Positions 16,303 through 25,046 of a stretch of 64,000 bases of DNA are shown here, piece after piece. The stretch's first letter is position 1. Every line of letters starts with the position of its first letter. A program made the position numbers and the translations under genes. The DNA lies in assembly GCA_963702055.1 (NCBI GenBank), contig OY969702.1, positions 744,001 through 808,000 of the forward strand, given 5' to 3'. Below the pieces are notes generated by a model. The model had not been told where the DNA came from. It worked only from the letters and a program-made list of their open reading frames with translations, and searched no databases. The DNA is from CAWINX01 sp963702055. GTDB lineage: Bacteria > Actinomycetota > Thermoleophilia > Solirubrobacterales > 70-9.

Positions 16303-17618
16303 CCGGCCGCTCCATCCGCGACGAGCTCCTCGGCCAGCTTGAAGATGTCGCCCGCGCCGATCGTGACCAGGATCTGATCGCCCCCGAGGCGGGGGGCGAG
16401 CGCCTCGCGGGCCTGCGCCGCGGTCGGCAGCCACCAGACCGGCCTCCCCCCCATCCGCTCCGCCGCGGCCTGGGCGACCCGCAGGCCGCTCACTCCGGCC
16501 AGCTCGCCGACCGGCTCCTCGCGGGCCGGGTAGACATCGAGGACGGCGACCTCGTCGGCCAGCGCCAGCGCGGCGCCGAACTCCTCGGCGAGCGCCTTGG
16601 TGCGGGAGTAGAGGTGCGGCTGGAAGACGGCGACGAGGCGACCGGCGCCGACCTCGCGCAGGGCCGAGAGGGCGGCGCGGACCTCGGTCGGGTGGTGGGC
16701 GTAATCGTCATAGACGCGGGCGCCGTCGCGCTCGCCCTTCAACTCGAGCCGCCGCCGCACCCCGGGGAAGTCGGCGAGCGCGGCCGCCGCCGCGCCGACG
16801 TCCAGTCCGGCCGCCTCGATCGCGGCGAGGGCGGCGCGGGCATTGAGCAGGTTGTGGCGACCCGGAACGGCGAGCGGCAGCTCGGCCGGACCCGGCCCCT
16901 CGGCCCCGAAACCGGCGACCTCCGCCTCACCTTCGAGGAGGCGATCGAGGCTGCCGTCGGCCGGCAGAACGGCACGACGCGCCGGCGCCAGGAACTCGCG
17001 GAACGCCGTGTACAGCTCGGCGAGGGACCCCCAACGCGTGTGGTGGTCCATCTCGACGTTGGTGACGACGCCGACCTCGGGCCTCAGCTCGAGGAAGCTG
17101 GCGTCGCTCTCGTCGGCCTCGGCGACAACCCACTCCCCCTCGCCCCAGCCGGCGTTCGCGGCGGCGCCCCCCGGGCCGAGCCCCGGCACCTCTCCACCGA
17201 CGAAGAAGGCGGGGTCGGCGCCGATCGCCCGCAGCGCCCAGACGATCATTGCCGTAGTCGTCGTCTTGCCGTGGGTCCCGGCGACCGCGATCAGCCGCTT
17301 CTCCGCGCAGAGCTCGGCCAGCAGCGCGCCGCGATGGATCGGCTCGACGCCCCGCTCCCGGGCGAGCGCCAGCTCGGGATTGTCGGCGCCGATCGCGGTC
17401 GAGACGACCAACTCGACGCCCTCGGGCAGGTTGGCGGCGTCGTGGCCGACGACGGGACCGAGGCCGGCGTCGCGCAGGCGCTCCATATAAGAGGAGTCGG
17501 CCCGGTCGCTGCCGGTGACGGCGGCGCCGAGCCGCGCGCAGACCAGCGCCAGCCCGCTCATTCCCGCTCCACCGATCCCGACGAAGTGCAACCGCCGCGC
17601 TGCCCAGTCGCGACTCAC
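16299..17618 (-). CDS. murC: UDP-N-acetylmuramate--L-alanine ligase
   Basis: Mur ligase that adds the first amino acid to UDP-MurNAc. N-terminal HFVGIGGAGMSGLALV (UDP-binding), ATP loop VAGTHGKTTTTAM, and HHTRWGSL and YDDYAHHPTEV are typical MurC motifs. About 439 residues from GTG at 17618; the GTG at 17621 is equally possible. An upstream in-frame ATG at 17648 would read through palindrome A copy 2 and is rejected. Confidence 0.96.
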   Translation of the reverse strand: MSRDWAARRLHFVGIGGAGMSGLALVCARLGAAVTGSDRADSSYMERLRDAGLGPVVGHDAANLPEGVELVVSTAIGADNPELALARERGVEPIHRGALLAELCAEKRLIAVAGTHGKTTTTAMIVWALRAIGADPAFFVGGEVPGLGPGGAAANAGWGEGEWVVAEADESDASFLELRPEVGVVTNVEMDHHTRWGSLAELYTAFREFLAPARRAVLPADGSLDRLLEGEAEVAGFGAEGPGPAELPLAVPGRHNLLNARAALAAIEAAGLDVGAAAAALADFPGVRRRLELKGERDGARVYDDYAHHPTEVRAALSALREVGAGRLVAVFQPHLYSRTKALAEEFGAALALADEVAVLDVYPAREEPVGELAGVSGLRVAQAAAERMGGRPVWWLPTAAQAREALAPRLGGDQILVTIGAGDIFKLAEELVADGAAG

Positions 17619-17625
17619 CACATGC

Positions 17626-17670
17626 TCCGCTGTTCTTTTGCCGGGCATAGAGGGGTAAAGGAACAGCGGA
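17626..17670. repeat. Palindrome family A, copy 2, between murG and murC
   Basis: TCCGCTGTTCTTTTGCC (17626-17642) faces GGTAAAGGAACAGCGGA (17654-17670) around an 11-base loop GGGCATAGAGG. Two arm positions differ from a perfect match; they are G-U pairs in plus-strand RNA but A-C mismatches in the minus-strand RNA that mur transcription would produce. It sits in the only real gap of the ftsW-murG-murC-murB-ftsQ run, ending 4 bp from the murG stop. Confidence 0.85.
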
Positions 17671-17673
17671 AGC

Positions 17674-18765
17674 TCATTTTTCGGTCGCCTTAAGTACTTC
17701 GTCGGCGACGAGACGCGCCGCGTCCGGTTTGGCGAGCGAGGCCGCGGCGGCGGCCATCACGGCGAGTCGCTCCCCGTCCTCAAGCAGCCCCCCCACCTCG
17801 GCCGCGAGCCGCTCGGCGCTCAGCTCTGCGTCGGCGATCGCAACCGCGGCGCCCGCCTCGGTCATCCAGGCCGCGTTGGCGCTCTGGTGGTCGGCGGTGG
17901 CGTGGGGATAGGGGACGAGGATCGCCGGCCGCCCGGCCGCCGCGACCTCGAAGATCGACCCTCCCGAGCGGGCCAGCGTCAGGTCGCAGGCGGCGAGGAC
18001 GTCGCCGAGGTCGGGTTCGTAGGCGAGCAGCGTGTAGGCGTCGGGGTTGGAAGAGGCGTGAAGGCGCCGCTCCAGCTCCTCGAAGTCGCGGGTCCCGGTC
18101 AGGTGCAGGACGTGGAAGTCGCGCCCGGGGCGCTCGGCGAAGGCCTCGATCGCGCAGCGGTTGATCGAGCGAGCGCCCTGGCTGCCCCCCATCACCAGCA
18201 GGCAGCGGGCGCCCGCGGCGACGCCGAAACGCTCGCGCGCCGTCGCGCGGTCCCCAACAAGAACGGCGCTCGGCACGGGGCGCCCCGTCACCAGATACCT
18301 CTCCCCTTCCCTGCCGGCAATCGGGAAGGCGAGGCAGACTCGGGTCGCTCGCGCCGCCAGCAGGCGGTTGGCGAGCCCGAGGTGGCTGTCGGCCTCGGTG
18401 AGGACGAGCGGCGTGCGGTTCAGCAGCGCCGCCAGTCCCGCCGGGCCGGCTACGAAGCCGCCGCCGCCCATCACGACGTCGGCGCCGCGGCGCTGGATCG
18501 CCCGTCGCGCGGCGCCGACCGCCGCCACGGCCTCGATCGCCGCCACGGCCGCGCGCAGCGGGTTGCGACGGTCGATTCCGCGCACCTTCAGGAAGTCGAT
18601 GTCATAGCCCGCGTCGGGGACGAGGTCGGCCTCGATCCGCTCACGGGTGCCGAGAAAGGAGACCTCGGCGCCGCTAGCCCGAAGCTCTTCGGCGACCGCC
18701 ATGGCCGGCACGACGTGGCCGGCGGTTCCCCCCGCCGCCACTACGACTCTTACCGCTCTTTGCAC
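17674..18765 (-). CDS. murG: UDP-N-acetylglucosamine transferase MurG (lipid II synthesis)
   Basis: Peripheral membrane glycosyltransferase that converts lipid I to lipid II. N-terminal VVVAAGGTAGHVVPAMAVA is the family signature, followed by VMGGGGFVAGPAGLAA, VMGGSQGARSIN and ARSGGSIFEVAAAGRPAILVP with the UDP-GlcNAc-binding residues. 363 residues if it starts at GTG 18765; GTG-like VRVVV at 18753 is the latest possible. Either way it overlaps the ftsW end (18674) by roughly 80-92 bp in another frame. Confidence 0.93.
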   Translation of the reverse strand: MQRAVRVVVAAGGTAGHVVPAMAVAEELRASGAEVSFLGTRERIEADLVPDAGYDIDFLKVRGIDRRNPLRAAVAAIEAVAAVGAARRAIQRRGADVVMGGGGFVAGPAGLAALLNRTPLVLTEADSHLGLANRLLAARATRVCLAFPIAGREGERYLVTGRPVPSAVLVGDRATARERFGVAAGARCLLVMGGSQGARSINRCAIEAFAERPGRDFHVLHLTGTRDFEELERRLHASSNPDAYTLLAYEPDLGDVLAACDLTLARSGGSIFEVAAAGRPAILVPYPHATADHQSANAAWMTEAGAAVAIADAELSAERLAAEVGGLLEDGERLAVMAAAAASLAKPDAARLVADEVLKATEK

Positions 18766-20011
18766 CGCTCGATCGACTCCTTCCGCGTGCGGGCGCGCGC
18801 CCGCCCTCGACGACGCGCAGTTTGGCATCGCGGGAGGACCGGGTGGATCGCGCCGGGGCGCGCTTGGGGGTTCGCTTGCTTCGGGTCGCGGTCGTTCGTC
18901 CCGCGCCCGCCGCGGCGGCGGTCCCGCCGCGCGCCACGTTGAGGATCAACCCGACGGCGAACAGCGTCGCCAGCAGGCTGCTGTTGCCATAGGAGACGAA
19001 GGGAAGGGGCACGCCGGTGAGCGGCGCCAGCCCCATCACCGCGAAGAGGTTGATCGTCGCCTGCACGAGGATCAGCGAGGTCAGTCCCGCGACCAGCAGC
19101 TTGCCGTAGTTGTCCTTGGCCTTCTGGGCGACCCGCAGGCCGGCGTAGCCGAACATCGCGAAGAGGCCGACGACGCCGGCGATCCCGACCAACCCCAACT
19201 CCTCGCCGATCACCGCGGAGATCATGTCGGTGTGCGCCTCGGGCAGGTAGTAGGCCTTCTGCACCCCGTTGCCGATCCCAACCCCGAAGATGCCGCCGGA
19301 GCCGAGCGCGATCTTCGCCTGCAGCGCCTGGAAGCCGCTCCCGGCGGCGTCGGCGCCGGGGTGCAGGAAGCCGGTGAGGCGGGCCATCCGGTAGGGCTCG
19401 ACGACCGTCATCAGCAGGACCAGGCCGCCGATCACCAAGGCGATCTTCCCCAGGTCGACGGGGCGGGCGCCCGCGGCGACCAGGGTGGCGCCGACCGCGA
19501 AGACGGCGACCATCGCCGTCCCCATGTCCGGCTCGACCAGGACCAGCAGGCAGGCGGCGCCGGTGACCAGGAGGAAGGGCATCATCCCGTCGAGCGTGCG
19601 GGCCCGCTTCGGCCTGCGCGCCAGCAGGTCGGCGCCGTAGAGGACGAGGGCGACCTTGGCGAGCTCGGAGGGTTGGATCTGGAGGAAGCCCGAGCCGATC
19701 CAGCGCGTCGCGCCGTTGACGGTCGTGCCGATGCCGAGCACCGCGACCAGGAGGAAGAAGGTCAGCGCCAGCAGCGCCGGGGTGAGGCGGCGGACCAGGC
19801 CCAGTCCGTGGCGTGCCACCAAGTGCATGACCACCAGCCCGACGGCGCCGAACATCAGCGTGCGCTTCAGGTAGAAGGCGCTGTTGGAGAGGCCGCCGTT
19901 GCTCAGCACCTGGGTGGTCGAGCTGGCGGAGAAGACCATCACCGCGCCGAGCGCGAGCAGGCAGAGGGTCGCAGTGAGCAGCATGTTGTACTCGGTCGAG
20001 CGCGCCTTCAT
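18674..20011 (-). CDS. ftsW: Lipid II polymerase / division protein FtsW (SEDS family)
   Basis: Integral membrane SEDS glycosyltransferase that polymerises septal peptidoglycan with its cognate PBP. About ten transmembrane helices over residues 9-375. Motifs include MVFSAS, TTVNGATRWIG, IQPSELAK, LVEPDMGTAM and, near the end, PLPFVSYGNSSLL. 445 residues. The C-terminal tail (about 380-445) is Arg/Ser/Gly-rich and partly encoded in the murG overlap. The next gene upstream on this strand is a PIG-V mannosyltransferase, not murD. Confidence 0.95.
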   Translation of the reverse strand: MKARSTEYNMLLTATLCLLALGAVMVFSASSTTQVLSNGGLSNSAFYLKRTLMFGAVGLVVMHLVARHGLGLVRRLTPALLALTFFLLVAVLGIGTTVNGATRWIGSGFLQIQPSELAKVALVLYGADLLARRPKRARTLDGMMPFLLVTGAACLLVLVEPDMGTAMVAVFAVGATLVAAGARPVDLGKIALVIGGLVLLMTVVEPYRMARLTGFLHPGADAAGSGFQALQAKIALGSGGIFGVGIGNGVQKAYYLPEAHTDMISAVIGEELGLVGIAGVVGLFAMFGYAGLRVAQKAKDNYGKLLVAGLTSLILVQATINLFAVMGLAPLTGVPLPFVSYGNSSLLATLFAVGLILNVARGGTAAAAGAGRTTATRSKRTPKRAPARSTRSSRDAKLRVVEGGRAPARGRSRSSGAKSGKSRSGGGGNRRPRRAGHGGRRRASG

Positions 20012-20104
20012 CGCGGCCCTCGACGATCCGGCGAAAGCGCTCGCCCCGCTGCTAGAGATCTCCGCATCCAGGAGGACTTCGACGTCGGCTGCCGCCAGCC
20101 TGCC

Positions 20105-21412
20105 TTACGGAGGCAGGCTCCAGCTGACGAACGTGAAGGTGGCGATGGCCAGCAGGGGCGCGCAGATCGCGATCACCGCCCCCACCCGTCGGCGCTCGGT
20201 AGCCCACAGCGCCAAAGCAATCCACAGCGGAAACATCACCAGGGTGAAGCGGGGCAGCGACTTCAGCGGGGCGGAGTTCGCCGGCACCGAAACTGCCATC
20301 GCCAGGCTGATCGCCGTGAAGGCGGTGTAGGCGAGTGGCAGTCGCTTCCAGCACAGCCGCAACAGCACCAGGGAGAGGACGAGGAATCCGAACTCCAACA
20401 GGTGTCGTAGCTGCATGTTCGCGTTGACGTGAGCGGCGAGGGACGGGTCGAGCCCTGGAATCCCCGCGACCAGCGCCCGGCCGGCGCTCCAGATCCCGAG
20501 TGGGATGCCGGCCAGTGGGATGAAGTGCCTGCCCCAGTGGAGCTGGTGGGTGAACGGGTCAAAGGGGTTGCCGACCTCAACCTGCAGGAAGACCATGTAG
20601 GCGAGCAGGCCCAAGGGCACCAGAGCGACCCAGGCGAGATCGCTTCGAGGCCGGAAGCGGGGCTCGAAGCCCACCGCCCCTCGATCGGGCTCCCGGTCCT
20701 GACGCGGGCCGTAGAAATAGAGGACCAGCAGCGGGACCAGCAGCAGAATGCCGCCGTTGCGGGTTGCCGCGGCGAGGCCGCCCGCGAGGCCGGCCAGCGC
20801 CCACCGTCCCTGCCGCGCGGCGTAGAAGCAACCGACCGCGAGCAGCAGGAACAGCGACTCGGAGTACACCGCCGAGAGCGTCATCGCGATCGGCAGCCAG
20901 GAAAAGATCCAGACCGTGTTGCGGGCAAGCCGCGCATCGAACTCGAGCGAGACCAACCGGTAGAGCAGATAGAGAGCCCCGATCGAACAGCCACAGGAGA
21001 CGGCGATCCCGACGACTGCGTAAAAGCTGTTTCCGACGAAGGAGCCGCCGAAGGAGACCAACCCGGGATAGAGCGGAAAGAAAACCGTCCGGGCGGCGTG
21101 GGCATAACCGGTCCTGGCGATGCTCAGGTACCAGACGGAGTCCCAGCGCGTCGCAGGCGCGACCAGGAGGTTGCCGATCGTCTGGGAGAACGGCGAGGTC
21201 AGATGATCGGGGTCCAACCGGGCAACCGTTCCCGGCTTCCAGCCGAAAAGCAGAACCGTCGCGATGCCGGCCGCCCAGACCACCGCCCGAGAGGAGAGGA
21301 ACGCGGCCAGCACGACGCGCAGCGCCTCCCGTCGCTCGTCGCTGAGCCGCAGCTCCGCGACCTCGCCGACCGCGCCGGCCGTGATCTGATCCGCCGCTTC
21401 GGCAACGGGCAC
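20105..21412 (-). CDS. PIG-V-like mannosyltransferase
   Basis: Membrane glycosyltransferase of the GT-C fold that probably uses a polyprenyl-phosphate mannose donor. 435 residues with about ten hydrophobic segments. The motif ATRWDSVWYLSIARTGY (about 87-103) is the Asp-containing first loop of the PIG-V/GT76 family, and FFPLYPGLV follows. The C-terminus is a run of helices. Substrate unknown: a lipid or a cell-wall glycan. It reads in the dcw direction 93 bp ahead of ftsW, at the place murD usually occupies. Confidence 0.82.
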   Translation of the reverse strand: MPVAEAADQITAGAVGEVAELRLSDERREALRVVLAAFLSSRAVVWAAGIATVLLFGWKPGTVARLDPDHLTSPFSQTIGNLLVAPATRWDSVWYLSIARTGYAHAARTVFFPLYPGLVSFGGSFVGNSFYAVVGIAVSCGCSIGALYLLYRLVSLEFDARLARNTVWIFSWLPIAMTLSAVYSESLFLLLAVGCFYAARQGRWALAGLAGGLAAATRNGGILLLVPLLVLYFYGPRQDREPDRGAVGFEPRFRPRSDLAWVALVPLGLLAYMVFLQVEVGNPFDPFTHQLHWGRHFIPLAGIPLGIWSAGRALVAGIPGLDPSLAAHVNANMQLRHLLEFGFLVLSLVLLRLCWKRLPLAYTAFTAISLAMAVSVPANSAPLKSLPRFTLVMFPLWIALALWATERRRVGAVIAICAPLLAIATFTFVSWSLPP

Positions 21413-21513
21413 GCCGAGGTCGGGGGCAACGGTGTCGTTAGCGCTCAGTTCCGGCCTGCCTTTTCCTTGCTCGGCAGCACGGCCGAACCCTTCACTTGGT
21501 ATCTAAAGGAGAG

Positions 21514-22272
21514 ATGAGCGGGCAAGATACGGCACTGAAGAGGCTGACCTCTTTGGCGCTGACGGTGGTTGCGGTCGGCTGCGGCTGCGTCGCGGTCGAG
21601 AGCGCACGCTCGTCGGTCGGCGACGGGGGGACGCCGGTGGGCGCACGCCAGCCGATCGGCTGCGTCGCGGCCCGGGGAGCGACGGCCGAGCACGGCTCGC
21701 GAGCGAGCCGCGAGGTCGCGCTCACCTTCGACGACGGCCCGAGCGCGACGCAGACGCCGGCGGTCCTCGCCATCCTCGATCGGCTCGGCGCCAAGGCCAC
21801 CTTCTTCGAGGAGGGCCGTCACGTCGCCGGGCACGAGGCGCTGATGCGGGAGATCCTCGCCGGCGGCGACGAGATCGGCAACCACTCCTTCCACCACCCG
21901 ACCTACCCCGGCTACGCCGAGCTGGCGTCGACGCAACGGAGCATCGCCGCCGCGACCGGCTTCACCCCCTGTCTCTTCCGCTCGCCCTACGGCCTCACCG
22001 ACGCGACCGTCGACTCGGCGGCGCGCCGCGCCCGGCTGGAGACGGTGCTCTGGGACGTCGACTCCTACGACGACCGCCATCCGGGAGTCGGCGCAATCCG
22101 GGCCAGGACCATGGCCCTCGTCCAGCCCGGCTCGATCGTCCTCATGCACGACGGCGGCCACCACCCCCAGACCGTGAGGGCGCTGCCGGGCATCGTCCGC
22201 AGCCTGCGCTCCCGCGGCTACCGCCTCGTCACCGTGACCGAGCTGCTCGGCGGTCGATTTCTTTTCAGGTAG
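21514..22272 (+). CDS. Polysaccharide deacetylase (NodB domain)
   Basis: Secreted carbohydrate esterase family 4 enzyme, expected to de-N-acetylate peptidoglycan or another glycan. The N-terminus is a signal segment (LKRLTSLALTVVAVGCGC) with a possible lipobox. The NodB core begins REVALTFDDGPSATQTP with the metal-binding Asp pair, then EIGNHSFHHPTY with both metal His, LFRSPYG and IVLMHDGGHH. About 252 residues from ATG at 21514 (AAGGAG just ahead, close spacing); a TTG at 21496 is an alternative. Convergent with the acetyltransferase, with 8 bp overlap. Confidence 0.92.
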   Translation: MSGQDTALKRLTSLALTVVAVGCGCVAVESARSSVGDGGTPVGARQPIGCVAARGATAEHGSRASREVALTFDDGPSATQTPAVLAILDRLGAKATFFEEGRHVAGHEALMREILAGGDEIGNHSFHHPTYPGYAELASTQRSIAAATGFTPCLFRSPYGLTDATVDSAARRARLETVLWDVDSYDDRHPGVGAIRARTMALVQPGSIVLMHDGGHHPQTVRALPGIVRSLRSRGYRLVTVTELLGGRFLFR

Positions 22273-22834
22273 TCGCGGCAGCGCGATAGAGGACATGTCG
22301 CCGCAGCGGATCTCCCTCGGGGAGACCAGGGTGATCGAAGTCGTCGCTCGGATCGTGAGTCATCCCGATCCGCTCCATCACCGCCCGCGAGCGAGCATTC
22401 CCCTCGGTAGTGAAGGACACGACCTGATCGAGCCCCAGGCGCTCGAAACCAAAGTCCAATGACGCTTGGGCCGCCTCGGTCGCGTAGCCATTCCCCCACG
22501 CCGAACGGGCCAATCGCCAACTGACCTCCACCGCCGGGGTGAAGTGAGCCTCGAATTCGGGGGTCGCCAAACCGGTGAAGCCGATGAACTCACCGGTTGC
22601 CCGTATCTCCACCGCCCACAGTCCGTAGCCGTTCTCCTCGAAGCCCGCCTCGATTGACTCGACGAGGCGGTCGCTCTGTTCACGGGTGAGGATCTCGGAG
22701 AAGTACTCCATCACTGCTGGGTCGGCGTTCAACGCGGCGAACGGCCCTCGATCCTCCGCGCGCCAGCGACGGAGCTTCAATCGAGGGGTGAGAAGTTCGG
22801 GTGCAGCGGACATTCGATCACTGAATTTCCCCAA
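22265..22834 (-). CDS. GNAT N-acetyltransferase (RimJ/RimL type)
   Basis: 189-residue acetyl-CoA-dependent acetyltransferase of the class that modifies N-terminal residues or small amines. TPRLKLRRWRAEDRGPFAAL at the N-terminus, GFTGLATP, the acetyl-CoA loop RSAWGNGYATEAA (about 112-124) and NARSRAVMERIGM near the end are all typical. The start may be ATG at 22813 instead. Substrate unknown. It is divergent from the next membrane protein gene with about 30 bp between. Confidence 0.85.
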   Translation of the reverse strand: MGKFSDRMSAAPELLTPRLKLRRWRAEDRGPFAALNADPAVMEYFSEILTREQSDRLVESIEAGFEENGYGLWAVEIRATGEFIGFTGLATPEFEAHFTPAVEVSWRLARSAWGNGYATEAAQASLDFGFERLGLDQVVSFTTEGNARSRAVMERIGMTHDPSDDFDHPGLPEGDPLRRHVLYRAAATT

Positions 22835-22866
22835 CCAACCGCGCTAACCTGCCGATTGCCGTGGGG

Positions 22867-23742
22867 ATGGAGACTGAACAGGCTCAAGGCAGCGACACCT
22901 CCCGCGAGAGGAAGATGGCGCGGGGCTGGCGTCTGACGAAGGCCGCATGGGCGCTGATCCGGCGGGACCCGACGATGGTTTCGATCGCGCTGATGGGAGC
23001 GGGTTGCGGGTTGGCGGGGGGCGCTGCGATCCTCTACCTCTCCGGGTACCTCAGCTCGCCGACCCATTATTCGAGAGGCGACCTGGCGTTGGCGGCGATT
23101 ATCGGCCTGTACCCGATGACATTCCTCAGCGTCTTCTTCAACGTCGCCCTCGCCGGTGCCGCCACGGCCAGTTTCGACGGCCGGCCAATCGGCGTCCGCG
23201 ATGCGCTCGCCATCTCCTGGAAGCGGGTGGGACGGATTGCCCAGTGGTCGCTGCTGGCGGCGGGAGTGGGACTAATCCTGGAGCAGATCGCCTCGCGGGT
23301 CCCCGGCGCCGGGCGTTTCGCGTCCTGGCTGCTCGGCGCCGCCTGGAGCCTGGCGACGATCTTCGCCGTGCCGCTACTGGCGCTCGAGGGCGCCGGACCG
23401 CTCGAGACCGCCAAGGAGTCAGTCCATCTGATCAAGAACAAATGGGGAGAGGGGATCACCGGCCTGGTCGGCATCAGCATCTGGACTGTTTTCGTCATGG
23501 TCCCGGTGGGGATCCTTCTCGGCGTCGGCCTCAGCATCAGGAACCGGGACGCGACTCTTGGGGCGGCGCTGATCGCGATCGCGATCGGGGCGATCCTGCT
23601 GGTCTCCGCCCTCTCGCTCGCCACCCGGCAGGTCTTCTCTGTCGCCCTCTACCGCTACGCCAACGGAGCACCCGAGGCGGGGGGATTCGCCACCGCCGAC
23701 CTCGAAGATCCGTTCCGCCGCCGCCGCGGCAATCGCGACTGA
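22867..23742 (+). CDS. DUF6159-like integral membrane protein
   Basis: 291 residues with about six transmembrane helices arranged in pairs (about 37-60, 73-98, 122-142, 149-172, 195-220, 232-256). It matches what I know of the DUF6159 group: an RGWRLTKAAWALIRRDP start and a central KESVHLIKNKWGEG loop. No function is known for the family. ATG at 22867; GTG at 22861 is two codons earlier. Confidence 0.7.
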   Translation: METEQAQGSDTSRERKMARGWRLTKAAWALIRRDPTMVSIALMGAGCGLAGGAAILYLSGYLSSPTHYSRGDLALAAIIGLYPMTFLSVFFNVALAGAATASFDGRPIGVRDALAISWKRVGRIAQWSLLAAGVGLILEQIASRVPGAGRFASWLLGAAWSLATIFAVPLLALEGAGPLETAKESVHLIKNKWGEGITGLVGISIWTVFVMVPVGILLGVGLSIRNRDATLGAALIAIAIGAILLVSALSLATRQVFSVALYRYANGAPEAGGFATADLEDPFRRRRGNRD

Positions 23743-23772
23743 GCGGGCACTTTTAGCTCAAGAAGTGACCCT

Positions 23773-23790
23773 GGTAGCAGAATTGCTACC
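23773..23790 (+). promoter_or_regulatory. Palindromic operator of the toxin-antitoxin pair
   Basis: GGTAGCA-GAAT-TGCTACC (23773-23790) is a perfect 7-bp inverted repeat 10 bp ahead of the antitoxin ATG. Its place fits autorepression by the Phd-type antitoxin or the toxin-antitoxin complex, as is usual for these modules. Binding itself is inferred. Confidence 0.6.
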
Positions 23791-23800
23791 GTCTGAGTAG

Positions 23801-24046
23801 ATGGCCACCATTCCCCAGAAAGAGCTGCGTAACAATGTCGGTGAAGTGCTTCGTCGGGCGGAAGCCGGCGAGGAGTTCACGATTACCGTGTCCGGGCGGC
23901 CGGTGGCAGAGCTTGGCCCGGCCCGCACCCGCCAGTGGGTTCCCAGCGCTCAACTGGCCGACCTGTGGCGTGCGCCGGCCGACCCAACCCTTGACAAGGA
24001 CCTCGAAGGGATGGGCGGAGATGTGGTCGATCCCTGGCCCAGGTAG
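23801..24046 (+). CDS. Phd/YefM-type antitoxin
   Basis: 81 residues. The N-terminal half, TIPQKELRNNVGEVLRRAEA then EFTITVSGRPVAELGP, is the Phd/YefM dimerisation and DNA-binding fold. The C-terminal half (ADLWRAPADPTLDKDLEGM) is the flexible toxin-neutralising segment, with the LDKDL-type motif common in VapB partners of PIN toxins. Stop and toxin start are 3 bp apart. A palindromic operator precedes it. Confidence 0.9.
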   Translation: MATIPQKELRNNVGEVLRRAEAGEEFTITVSGRPVAELGPARTRQWVPSAQLADLWRAPADPTLDKDLEGMGGDVVDPWPR

Positions 24047-24049
24047 TCA

Positions 24050-24433
24050 GTGGCCGCCGCCCTCCTCGATACCTCAGCCCTGATCGCGCTCGACGAAGAC
24101 CCAGGCAGGGATGTTGCGATCAGCGTCGTCTCCCTGACCGAGCTGCACTTCGGAGTACTGGTGGCCCCCGATGACGAGACCCGCGCCCATCGAGTGCGCC
24201 GCCTCGGAATCATCGAGCAGCACTTCGACGCCCTGGCATTCGACGCCGAGGCCGCGCGCGAGTGCGGCAAGTTGCACGCCGCCGTCACCCAGCGCGGCGG
24301 CAAGCCACGGCGGCGGGCATTCGACCTCGCCATCGCCGCAACCGCCAACACGCACGGTGTGCCACTGCTCACCTACAACGTCAAAGACTTCAAGATCATC
24401 GACGACCTCGTGGACGTTCGCACTCCGGGGTAA
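24050..24433 (+). CDS. VapC-like PIN-domain toxin (ribonuclease)
   Basis: 127-residue PIN ribonuclease that would cleave a tRNA or rRNA when freed from the antitoxin. The acidic site is visible: LLDTSALIAL (first Asp), VVSLTELHFGV (Glu), FDLAIAATAN (Asp) and LLTYNVKDF (last Asp). GTG start at 24050, coupled to the antitoxin. The module lies in the accessory block between the two halves of the dcw cluster. Confidence 0.92.
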   Translation: MAAALLDTSALIALDEDPGRDVAISVVSLTELHFGVLVAPDDETRAHRVRRLGIIEQHFDALAFDAEAARECGKLHAAVTQRGGKPRRRAFDLAIAATANTHGVPLLTYNVKDFKIIDDLVDVRTPG

Positions 24434-24513
24434 GGCGAAGCAAAAGCCTGGCCTTCAACCAGGCCATCATCTCTCTTGCTTCCACGCGGAAGCAGTTGTG
24501 TCAAGATCGCCGC

Positions 24514-24939
24514 ATGGCAGATAAATCGGTCGCGGACCAACTCCGCGAGCTCGGCGTGAAAAATGCAAATGTCCTCGTGCGGATGGCCGAGCGCGGCCAG
24601 CTCCTCGCCCTGAGGTGCGAGATGCCGCAGTGTTACCACCACAAGGGGCGCGGCAAGTTCGATCAGGTCACTACGCCACGGACCAAGTGGGCACCCTCGC
24701 CCGACCACTACCCGATCCTCAAGTCGGCCGGCGGCCACCTCCGCCCCGAAAACGTTCGGCTTGCCCACATCTATTGCAACAAGCGGGACTATGAATGGCG
24801 GAAGCAGATCCGGACGCTGCTCGCGAAAGGCAAGTCCCTCGTCGAGATCGCTGAGGTCCTGAACGGGAAGGGTGTCCCGCCGGCCCACGGCACAAACCGA
24901 TGGACGGCCGCGATGGTTCGCAAGGCCTACGTGTCCTAG
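24514..24939 (+). CDS. Small HNH-nuclease-like protein with recombinase-type C-terminal helix region
   Basis: 141 residues. RCEMPQC supplies a Cys pair, and DHYPILKSAGGHLRPENVRL followed by AHIYCNK (about 68-94) fits the D-H / N / H-x-x-C-N pattern of HNH nucleases. The C-terminal 45 residues (KSLVEIAEVLNGKGV, RWTAAMVRKAY) resemble the helix-turn-helix-like part of recombinase domains in serine integrases. It may be a free-standing homing-type nuclease or the relic of a mobile element; no integrase is nearby. Start chosen at ATG 24514, the only one giving a compact product after the toxin gene. Confidence 0.6.
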   Translation: MADKSVADQLRELGVKNANVLVRMAERGQLLALRCEMPQCYHHKGRGKFDQVTTPRTKWAPSPDHYPILKSAGGHLRPENVRLAHIYCNKRDYEWRKQIRTLLAKGKSLVEIAEVLNGKGVPPAHGTNRWTAAMVRKAYVS

Positions 24940-25046
24940 GCCGGCCGTAGAAACACTGCTGCTTCGCGCGAGGAGCGAGAGAGGCCGGGGGGTGCATGTG
25001 CGGGTGGGCTGCTGCGCGTACCGCCAAGCGGAACCGAAGCCTAGTC

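Noticed and set aside
9039..17670. Family A palindromes as integron attachment sites
   Set aside because: They lack the core GTTRRRY sites of attC, no integrase is present, and the arms are fully symmetric.
20012..20104. Possible murD remnant between the PIG-V gene and ftsW
   Set aside because: Translation of the 93 bp on either strand shows no Mur ligase motif.
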